Assembly: GCA_910592005.1 (NCBI GenBank)
Contig: CAJVPP010003092.1
Coordinates: 1 to 12,595 of the forward strand
Direction of reading: 5' to 3'
Length of the DNA stretch: 12,595 nucleotides
From: Funneliformis mosseae
Taxonomy: Eukaryota; Glomeromycota; Glomeromycetes; Glomerales; Glomeraceae
Shown here: piece by piece, positions 1 through 8,913 of the stretch
Layout of the letters: every line of letters starts with the position of its first letter
Numbering within the stretch: position 1 is the first letter of the stretch
Notes under the pieces: model-generated
What the model was told of the DNA's origin: nothing
The model's database searches: none
The model's input: the letters and a program-made list of their open reading frames with translations, nothing else
Made by a program: the position numbers and the translations under genes

Positions 1-464
1 AGTTTTTTTTGATTTAAGAATAAAGTAACTTAAAATTTTAAAACAATCTAATATTTTATAGTTAAACCAAATCATTAATAATTTTGATGAATATTCTGCT
101 TTAGCAATTCTATATGCTTTTTTATTTTGCAATTTTAGCCTTAAGTGTTTCAAATGAAAGAGAATTTAATATTATAAATCAAATAATTAATAAATATTAT
201 ACTAATTAAATCCTAAAATAATAGATAATATTTTGATATTACATAATATTCTTTATTAAATTTTTTATTATTTATTATTATAATAAAAATTTATAAGAAA
301 CAATTACATATTATTTTTTTTGTTATTGTTAAATAAAAATAAAATAATTAAAATTTTTAAATTTGTATTACCAATAGTTTAGATTAAACTAATATAAATC
401 TCTATTTGCTAATTATTAAAAGATATTCTTTATAGTAATTCTTTTTGTCAAATATTATAATATA

Positions 465-631
465 ATATAATATAAGAGAGGCAATCAATAGAAAAGGAAG
501 AAATCTTGAGTAATTTTAGTTATTAAGCTAATTTTTTCACATGATCATGATTGGCAAAATAAACTAATAAAAAATTTTTAACTAAAAAGTGGATTTTCCC
601 CTTTTCTATTGATTACTTCCTATATAATATA
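465..631. repeat. MITE-like imperfect inverted-repeat element
   Basis: A 15-bp perfect inverted repeat (AATCAATAGAAAAGG at 483-497, its complement at 600-614) lies in two longer arms that match imperfectly outward to AT-rich ends (about 465 and 631). The arms also match inward through a TTTTAGTTA / TAACTAAAA pair. The centre carries the palindrome CATGATCATG (540-549). The whole would fold into one long hairpin with no coding capacity. This is the form of a miniature inverted-repeat transposable element. No target-site duplication can be fixed because the flanks are simple AT sequence. Confidence 0.5.
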
Positions 632-1320
632 TTGATTATTTTTATCTTACCAATTATTTTTTTTAAAATTATTTATTTTAATTAAAATATTGCAATTAAA
701 ATATTAAATATACTAAAAATTTAAATCTATTATATTAAATTTAAATATTTTACAATAGGTATTCTATAATATTTAAATAAATTTTTAATTAAATTTGAAT
801 TAAGAGATTCTCATGCAATTTTTACCTATTTAGTTAGTTATGAATATAATAGCCTTTTAATATAATTTGAAGGTATAGTTTCATGAATTTTCTCTACTAT
901 CTATTGATTATAGTATATAGATCTTTTTAAATTAATTTTTTAGTATTTATATAAAATAAATATAAAATAAAAATTATCTATATTTTAAATTTAAAATTCT
1001 TATTAATTGCAATATCTAATAGTTATAATTTTTGATGTTAAATCACTAAGAAAAATTGCTATATTTATATTTTTTATAGCAAGTTGATTTTTAACTGAAT
1101 TAATTATATATATATGTAATAAATCAAAAATTACAAGAAAATGCAGATCTTTAATAAAGATTGATTAATCCAAATATTTTCAATTTATCATAGCATTTTA
1201 TTTTATTAATTCAATTCTTTTCATTTATATAAATAAATATATCTTTAAGAAATTATTTTGAGGTATATTTTAATTTGAAATAATAATTAAAAGTAATTTT
1301 ATTTATTAGCCATGCATTTA

Positions 1321-1357
1321 AGAATTACAGTAAAATTTATTTATTACCTGTAATTCT
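1321..1357. repeat. Short inverted repeat (10-bp stem)
   Basis: AGAATTACAG at 1321-1330 is the exact reverse complement of CTGTAATTCT at 1348-1357, with a 17-nt AT-rich spacer. It may be a chance hairpin in AT-rich DNA. No gene is nearby. Confidence 0.4.
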
Positions 1358-2103
1358 AATGTTAACTGTATAAGTGTTACATTTTTCAATTATTATTAAA
1401 TTAGAAATATCAAAAGTAAAAGATGTTTTATTCATATTTTCAATTAAATGTAAAGAATAATTATATTGTAATTTAGAAAATTGTATTTTTTCTTCTAGAT
1501 TTTCAGGTAAATATTATGCAATAATTGTACAAAATCTAATTGATAAATTATATTGATTTAAAAACTATTAAGCTATTTATTAAAAAATTTAAATGTTTAT
1601 ATATCTAATAAATTTTAAAGATTTGTATTTTGTACAAACGATATTGCTTTTGTAGTTATTAGTGATTGTATAATAGAATTTTGTAATTGCTATTGCTTTG
1701 TAATCCAATTAAATAAGATATCTTCTAATTATAAATATTTAGATAATTTTCCTTTATATAATTTAAGCATTCTTGAAGATGCATTAATTAAATCTTTTTT
1801 TTTATTTATTCAATCTTTCAATTGTTTTAATTGGATATTAAATTTTTTACTTGTTTATACATACTAAATTCTTTATTTTCAAAAATATAATGATCTTTAA
1901 TTTTTTTTAGGCATACCAATATCTTTGTAATTTTTTTGTTATTCTTGTTTTTTAATAAACTTTTATTATTTTTTATAACTATTTTGATAAATAATTTCAT
2001 TTCAAATAATTATTCAAGTATTTATAAAATATTGGATTTTATTTAATAATTGTACTGTAATTATAAAATAATAAATAAAAATATTTTTTTAAATTTTTTT
2101 GTA

Positions 2104-2131
2104 ATTATTACAAGTTCATTATTACAAGTTC
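2104..2131. repeat. Tandem duplication of a 14-bp unit
   Basis: The unit ATTATTACAAGTTC occurs twice head to tail with no mismatch (2104-2117 and 2118-2131). This is a recent local duplication in non-coding sequence. Confidence 0.8.
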
Positions 2132-2170
2132 TTTATGATAATTTTTGGATCTAAATAAATGATTTTCATA

Positions 2171-2194
2171 AATGGTAAATTTGCATTTACCATT
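2171..2194. repeat. Perfect 10-bp hairpin with 4-nt loop
   Basis: AATGGTAAAT (2171-2180), loop TTGC, then ATTTACCATT (2185-2194): a perfect stem with a tight tetraloop. It sits near the point where the extremely AT-rich block gives way to more complex sequence. No adjacent gene or T-run suggests a terminator role. Confidence 0.6.
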
Positions 2195-2504
2195 AAAGAT
2201 TTCCGAAACTAACCAAAAAATATTTTTACAGGGGAAAGGTATTACAAAGAGCGTCATACGGTAGTTATAAGAAATTTTAATTAATATATATGCTGGGTTT
2301 AACTTGGAATTTTATAAGTTCTTTAGCAATGTTCAGCCTTCCTTTATTTATACCATACACCTTATCCTTCTTTTTTTTCTTTGCGACATTTTCGTTTTCG
2401 AAATTTTAAAAACTTCATAATTTTGATGCTTTAACTTTGTTAAATTCGTTGTTTAATATTTTTGATTCATTTATTTTTTCCGATTATTATTTAATTAATT
2501 AGCA

Positions 2505-2557
2505 TTTGGGAGTTTGCTGTTATGTTCGTAACTCGATTTTAATAGCAACCCTCCCAT
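2505..2557. repeat. Imperfect inverted repeat around GGGAG / CTCCC
   Basis: The left arm GGGAGTTTGCTGTTA and the right arm TAATAGCAACCCTCCC pair with one bulge and two mismatches across a short spacer. In this AT-rich setting the G-rich stem stands out. It could be a small transposon end pair or a structured transcript. I cannot assign it. Confidence 0.4.
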
Positions 2558-2750
2558 TTAGTGATTAGTATTTATTTGAGTTAATAAAATTGAATCGCTA
2601 AACCGAGGTTGAGGCAATACTGACTAATTAGAACTTTATATCATAAATAATCAATTGCTTATTAAATAAAAAATATCTTCTGCTCATATTTCAAATTGTA
2701 TATAAATACGTTAACGAAAGAATTGAATACAACAGTATTATCTTTCGAAG

Positions 2751-2777
2751 TCACGTGATAAATTATTATATATAAAC
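2751..2777. promoter_or_regulatory. Orphan E-box plus TATA-like patch
   Basis: The palindrome TCACGTGA (2751-2758), a bHLH-type E-box core, is followed within about 10 bp by a TATATATAAA-like stretch. A related TCATGTGA follows at about 2853. No coding region starts downstream on either strand within the window, so a promoter role is only a possibility. It lies about 240 bp beyond the channel gene's stop codon. Confidence 0.2.
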
Positions 2778-2951
2778 TTTTGTTGGTTAAAATTTAAAAG
2801 TGACCACTTCCGTGTGACGTAGCTAAAATTTGTCGAATGATAAATTACTGTCATGTGAGCGATAAAATAACAATACAAAAACAGAAATCTTTAATGTCGT
2901 AATCAGATATATATTTGCAAGAAACTCGTGCGAATTTATTGAGCGGGATTA

Positions 2952-2957
2952 TTTATT
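2952..2957 (-). terminator. Candidate polyadenylation signal of the channel gene
   Basis: AATAAA on the minus strand, about 60 nt beyond the TGA at 3016-3018. A second copy lies at 2935-2940. The spacing suits a short fungal 3' UTR, but the hexamer is common by chance in DNA this AT-rich. Confidence 0.3.
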
Positions 2958-3015
2958 ATAACGATAATATTATATTATTATGATAATTATTAAATAAATT
3001 TAAATTAATAATGTC

Positions 3016-6000
3016 TCATTTACTCTTAATGAATGATAACAATTCTTTAACATCACTTTGCAACATCTTCATCTCGTCTCGTAATTTCAGGAATTCATCA
3101 TTCGTAACAGTAGTTTTATCTTCATGGTCATCGACGGTCAATTTAAATGTTTGAGCATTATTACCTTTATTTGCTGCTACATTTAAAAATTGATCTTTTT
3201 GATCATCATCATCCGAATCATCTGAATCATTAGTGTCTTTTAAGATCTGGCTATTAATATCTTCAACAAGTAATGATTTATGAGTTTTCCTATATTTTTC
3301 AGCTTTATCTAACCATTCCTCTTGATATTCAGCACTTCCAACATAATATATGTATCTCGGATTCCCTCTTGAACTACCTAATGGTTTTTCTAACGTTTCA
3401 TAATCAGCGATCAAATCAGCTCTATAACTTAGCACCGCTACCTTTACATTATTTTTTGCTTCGTCATACACACCCGTCATAAATGCGACCAACAAATTCT
3501 GCATGATGATGACCAATAATATACTTGCGGCTAAAAATAAAATAAAATTTTAAATTTAATTGATGATTATTTAACACGTTAAATATATAGGACATGAAAT
3601 ATCTACCTATACTAAATACGTGAACTGGCCAGAAATCCCAAAGTTCTAATTGGTCCCATCTTCCAAGAATCCAAAAATAAACTCCCATAATAGAATGCCC
3701 AAATGTTACATAAAAATTATCAATGGGTTTGGCTATATCAAACTCTTGTGAAATTTTAAAGTCTATGGTACCGTCCGGATTTGGAGAGTCTATCACATAG
3801 CTATCGCCGTTAGGATCTAAACCAATACTTTTAGGATCTCGTAACGTGATATACTAATTATTTTTAAATTTAATTAAAGAAATAATAAAAGATTTATTAT
3901 AGCAAAGCTCCGATTTTAAAAAAAAAAAGGAAAGAAACCAAATTAATTGAATAATGCATACCATTGCATGACCGAAAGCAACGGTTGTCATTAACTACAC
4001 AATATATTTTTTTAAAATAAATAATTAATCAATTATCGTATGCTTCATTTAAATAATATTTATAATTTCATAATAAAATTTTACCATAAAAATTAGGAAT
4101 GGCCAAATAGCTTTTAAGATATTTATAATCATGTTAATATAAGTCGCAGTACCTTTAAATAAAAAAAATAATTTAATTGATGATACAAAAATTTAATTAT
4201 AAAGTAATGAATATAATATTTACTCGTAAAGAATCGCGTCAATAATAACTAGATAAATAAATAAAGAAATTAAAATCACTATGATAAAAAGATAATAAAT
4301 ATGATAGGTACTTACTAATTCAAACCATAAAAGCAAAACCGCAAATGCTTGCGGAATAACGACTTCTTTAAGATCATCACTAGCTGTTACACCGTGATCT
4401 TTAAGATATTGGGCATAATACAAATCACTTTGATCAGATGTGTCGTAATCAGGACCACTTGTGATATTATTCCATTTTAAGAATATTCTAAGAAAGTTTA
4501 TCATCGTAACTAATGAAAGAATAATTGATGCAAGATCAAGAAAATTATATATGCTCCAATATCTTTTAAAACCCTCGTATCTCAATTGTACAAATTCAGT
4601 TGCCAAAAGATAATATCCGAGATAAAAAAATAAGATTAGTAAAAAGAATGATAAAAATTCACTATCACCCGTTTCACTAATGTTGAGAGTTCCAGAAACT
4701 AATGCAAACGTGAGCCCAAAGACTATGAATAATAAAAAATGACGTAAAAAATGATTTCTCGCTGCACCCCATTTAAAATCAATGCATGCTTCCATTGCTG
4801 GATTATCATATAGTAGTTCATTTTCATTATTTCTTAAAAGCCTTAGAAAAGGGCTACGTTGATCATTACTTCGAACCAAATAACCTCTTGGCCAAAATAT
4901 GAGTTTAATAAATTTTAACGGAATCATCCAATTACTATTTGTTCTATCAATCGACTTTGATGGATAAATTGTAAAATCTGGTAACGGAACTACGCGTACT
5001 GCCGTTACTTGTGTAACCTCATCATCCGTTACTTTTGATCTTCTTTTCAGTTTTTTCAACTTAAATGTATTCCACAATGAAGACTCATTTTGCTTCAATA
5101 ATAGTCGTGGTCTCAGATTTAAAGAACAAATTTCCGATTTATATCCTTTTTTCAATTTACTTTGGTTCACAAATTTTGAATCTATAAGTTCTATTTTGGA
5201 TCCAAAGCAAGGCTTGTAAAATAACTCTTTTAAATAAGGTTCTGTTTTTAAATGATGAAAGTATAATTTAGACATAGATTAAGCATGAAGAACGCAAGCC
5301 ACATATTGAGGAAATGTTCCTTTACATACCAAAGTTACGATTGTTAAGCAAAGGAAGAACCTTTGTCACTGCAAACATCCAACCTATCGTAGGTAGAATT
5401 TTTTTTAGTGATAAATTTCGGATTCCCGAGAAAAATCAATTAACTCACCTGTATCTTTTTCCGCATTATTTGAATAATATTCGAGCAACATGGCGACGAT
5501 AACTGTATCCCTCCGATGTCCACCGGAAGATTTTTTAATAGCAATCATCAAATCACTTTCTTTCGCTCTTATAGGCCATTGATATTCCCTTGGAATATGC
5601 AAGTAACGACTAATTCTCGTTTTATCTTGTTTAATGCCAACTGCTTCTTTATGTTCGAATAGAATCCGATGCAATAACGATATATGCTTTGATCGGATGA
5701 TATTGGCCATAATGTCATATCGTATCTCAGATAAACTCCATAAATCCGGATTTTTTTGGATGCACTTTTTAATCAGTTTCTCCGTGTCGGCTACCAATTC
5801 TTCATATTTGCCTTGATTTTTCGGCCCTACAGGTTCGTCTCTTCGTTCGTAAAGATACTCCATAGCAACACATGCGTCTTTGAGGACATGAGCTTCATTT
5901 GGCCAATGAATGTTTACGTTTTGACTTAAATTAGCGGAAATCGTTGAAGGCAATGACAAATTTAAAGAAAATTCATGCTTTCCGATCTTTAGAGATGAAA

Positions 6001-7758
6001 CGTTAATCATTTTGTTACTTGGATTTACCCAAATATATTCTAACACTCTCCTATTTTTAGAGCCACGACCCTTATTCCTCCAAACTTGAACTGTTGTTAT
6101 TCCGATTATAAGTTGAATGGTTTTCTCTTCATCAAGGTAAGAAGAAATACGCTTGTATTGCTTGTGATGAACCCAAGGTTCCTTATTATTAACGACTAAT
6201 ACTCGCTTATGCTCGTTCTTAGCATCCAAACCTTTTCCATCTTGTTGAAAGATTGTGTGAAAGATTTTATCCTTTTTATCCTTTTTCCATGAATTTTCTT
6301 GAGCTTGATTAATGGTAATTGGGAGAAGATCTTGTGATATATTAGATGGTTTTAAATTACGTTTAATATCCGATAATTCAAGGACTGAACAAATAACCTC
6401 ATCCTGTAAAGATGCAAGTATTATTCCATTTGAACAAGCTATTGAGCGATTATTTGACTTTTGTAATGAACTAAAAATGCCTGATTGATCGACAAACTTT
6501 CGTACGTCATTCTTAAAAGTGAAAATATCCCAAATATTTATCAATGTAGTGAATGTAATTTTTCCATTTTCACCATATCCGGATGCTTCTTCAGTGACAA
6601 CGAATAATCTTTCATCATCGTCAATAAATGAAATTGAAAGGATTTTATTTGCGGTAGTAAATTCTTTAGTCGTAACCTCAAGTCCATTTTCCATTAAATG
6701 AATCCTAATACACTTTGTACCATTACAATATGCTAATAAGTGACCATACTTTGAAATGGAGAAAATTGAATTCCCATATGCTTGCGTTGAAAGAGAGTTT
6801 TCATCCCGCTTTCGAATTGTCAACTCTAAATCCAAGGATTGTAAATTATACAATTCAAGTCTTTGATTCCTATAATCTTCAACAAATAAAAATTGATTCT
6901 CAACGATATTATTTAAAAATCTCGTACAAGGAGAATCTTGATACAATTTATCAATTTTAGTTTGAATGGTTGTTGGAAATTCATATACTTGCGCGACCGA
7001 AGAATTATTAAATATTGATCGTTCGATAACGTAAGGATTCTTATGATCGATAAATGCTTTTGCAATTCCAGAAGCGTTCATGACAATTAGATTAGTGAAT
7101 CCATTCGATTTAACGGCTTCATTTTCCGAATTGTTATTCAAAAATTTAACGACCCCACCGTACTTATCTATAGTGGTTTCGATACGCTCTTTTAATATCA
7201 CTGAAAAAACAAATGTTTCTGCTGAAATTTCTGTTTTAAAATCATCCCCCTTTTCCGCATCTGGAGGATTACTTGAATTTTCGACTGAATCATCATCATC
7301 AGCATCTGACGTCATATCTTTATCGCAAAAACACGAAACGGCAACGAATGCATCTTCTACATTTTCTCGGACATTTGAGGAATCGGAAATAGCCAAAGAA
7401 AAAGATACCTTCACAGAAGGTAAATTCAATCTTCTCATTTCATCATAATGTAAAATTATAGGAGCGGTTAAGTTGTTGACGTAGTAAATTTTAAGTACAT
7501 AAGATTCTAAATCATAGATAAGTCGATTGAACGAAATTAGTGGTGAATTCAATGAAAAAGTCAAGATTGAAAGGAAATATAATCAATTTTAAAATACAAA
7601 CCGGGATTAAAAGTCACAGCAAGCTCCCCGTTCGGGCTTATAGCCAAATAATTGGAATGATCATCGTCTATAAATTTCGATTCCCGACTTTGAAAAGTGT
7701 ATATTGATCCTAAATCGGAATCATTTAAACTATTATATTTCTTTTTTTTACCATCCAT
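3016..7758 (-). CDS. Propeller-like plus TRP-like ion transport channel, nine exons, 1360 aa
   Basis: Likely cation channel of the plasma or an internal membrane. Exons: 7758-7602, 7506-5449, 5383-5330, 5241-4316, 4248-4224, 4152-4085, 3994-3962, 3853-3607, 3530-3016. All eight introns are GT...AG and junction phases agree. The ATG at 7758 has an in-frame TAA two codons upstream. Residues 1 to about 560 look like degenerate WD40/beta-propeller sequence (YLAISPNGELAVTF at 37-50, LINIWDIF at 374-381) with an acidic loop near 121-128. Residues 600-770 form a conserved helical linker (GWMFAVTKVLPLL from 739; KPCFG at 766-770). Hydrophobic segments fit S1 923-941, S2 952-971, S3 988-1011, S4 about 1050-1072, S5 1089-1110, a pore helix near 1156-1171 followed by GRWD (1171-1174), and S6 1186-1209. 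The tail has an acidic run (1290-1299) and a probable coiled coil (1334-1360). The linker, channel and post-S6 YRADLIADYE resemble the ion-transport-domain proteins abundant in Rhizophagus. The Ion_trans family call is firm; ion selectivity and stimulus are unknown. Confidence 0.93.
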
Positions 7759-7840
7759 TTTTTATAAAAGAAAAAATACCAAGACAATTTTTTTTTTTTT
7801 TTTGTTTATATTTTCGTTCATGAATTAAATAAATAACGTG

Positions 7841-7850
7841 TATTTATATA
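7841..7850 (-). promoter_or_regulatory. Candidate TATA box of the channel gene
   Basis: On the minus strand this reads TATATAAATA, about 85 bp upstream of the channel ATG. The spacing is reasonable for a core promoter with a short 5' UTR, but AT-rich composition makes chance matches common. Confidence 0.35.
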
Positions 7851-8740
7851 CATTCCAACGAATGTTGATAATCTAATTGTGGTATTTTATTTTTTTTTTT
7901 ATTTCAGAACAATTGAATTTTATCGGAGTAAGATTTTCGGAGTTAATCTTTGTCTATTATGTTTCACATATTAAGTCTAGTGGCGTTTTTTACAATTTAA
8001 TTTTGAGAAACCCTTTTTCTTTAAATATGTAGTTCTATATAAATGATCGTTTGTTTGTTACAAGTTGCGGATGTACTTGTAGGAATAAGGGAATTTTATG
8101 TATGATTAGTAATCTTATTCTTTTGAGTGGCCAACAACGTGTCACAAACCTGCCATCACGCATTCGAGTTAAATTTTAAAATATGATCATATGATTTTCG
8201 TTTATATAAACAAAATTTAATGCATAACTGTCGTACAGCGCAAGCGTAGCATTTTTTTTTCCCCCTTTTTTTTTTATATATTTTACTTTATTATAAATAA
8301 TCATATCTATTTATAACGAATGAAATTTAATTACAAAGCGCCCGCTCATTATTTTTTGAGTTCAAAATTGAGAGTTACACTCATGAAACAGTTTTCTTTT
8401 TTTGACCAGAATAAAAAGGATGGGCTTGCAAGCATATAATGTAAGATCAAAATTCAATTGTTATAATTTTTTTTTTTTTGTTAAAAAAATTTAAAAAAAA
8501 GTATGAAGGATTTTTTGAAAGTGACTTACATACTAATGAGCTCGTGAACAGGCATTATCACAAGAAACCGCTATAAAATTCGATAATACAAATAAATGCC
8601 ATGCGATAATTGCCGTTTTTTTACCTGACGTAATAAATAATCCAAATGAAGAAGCTTCAGACTACACAATTTTTTTTTATTTAAATAAAGATTATTAATT
8701 TAAATACAAAATTATTATCTAAAACGTTTAAATTGTTAAG

Positions 8741-8825
8741 GTTAAAATCGGTCAAAATCAGTTAGTCAACCGGTCGGTCAGAAGTTTTTGACCGACCAAT
8801 AGTTACGGTCACAACCGGTCAAGTT
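8741..8825. repeat. GGTC/GACC-rich degenerate repeat with hairpin
   Basis: GGTCA or CCGGTC motifs recur in both orientations at least seven times in about 80 bp. At the core, GGTCGGTCA (8772-8780) is perfectly complementary to TGACCGACC (8789-8797) across an 8-nt loop. The GC-richer composition contrasts sharply with the flanks. It is probably a local expansion of a short motif rather than a gene or a complete mobile element. Confidence 0.6.
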
Positions 8826-8913
8826 GAAGAAAAGGCGCAGCATTTGGTGACAATAGAACAATTTTTAAAACCGTTTAAACGTGAATTTATATATAAAATC
8901 AAAACAAAGAATT

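Larger units (their letters stand above)
1..3015. other. AT-rich gene-free intergenic block
   Basis: I see no reading frame on either strand that looks like protein. The first 2.2 kb is extremely A+T-rich with frequent stops in all frames. From about 2200 the sequence becomes more complex, with occasional CG dinucleotides, but still shows no coding frame. Small structured elements inside it are listed separately. The block lies downstream of the channel gene's stop codon and may contain its 3' UTR up to roughly position 2930. Confidence 0.7.
7759..8913. other. Intergenic region between kinase 3' end and channel 5' end
   Basis: There is no coding frame. On the minus strand it would hold the kinase 3' UTR and the channel promoter. 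It contains a 16-T run (7788-7803, an A-run on the minus strand just upstream of the channel ATG), several other T-runs and the GGTC/GACC patch. Confidence 0.7.

Noticed and set aside
1..2200. Mitochondrial or organellar fragment, suggested by extreme A+T content
   Set aside because: No rRNA, tRNA or respiratory-chain coding sequence is visible. The composition fits AT-rich intergenic DNA of such fungi.
4220..5275. Single-exon 351-aa protein starting at the ATG at 5275
   Set aside because: Its first 11 residues lie in an intron (5329-5242), and its last roughly 30 residues read through the donor at 4315. Spliced frames on both sides give family-like sequence.
5634..5816. Plus-strand frames inside the channel gene (also at 6519, 6715, 7080, 3273 and 5314)
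   Set aside because: These are antisense shadows of the minus-strand exons, with no coding character of their own.
5405..7564. Separate 719-aa gene starting at TTG 7564
   Set aside because: TTG is not a credible eukaryotic start. The region 7601-7507 behaves as a phase-1 intron joining NP to ESYVLK, and the 3' end runs past a GTGAGT donor at 5448.
7788..7803. 16-T run as evidence that the channel gene is a retrocopy
   Set aside because: The gene has eight introns, and on the minus strand the run is upstream of the ATG rather than at the 3' end.
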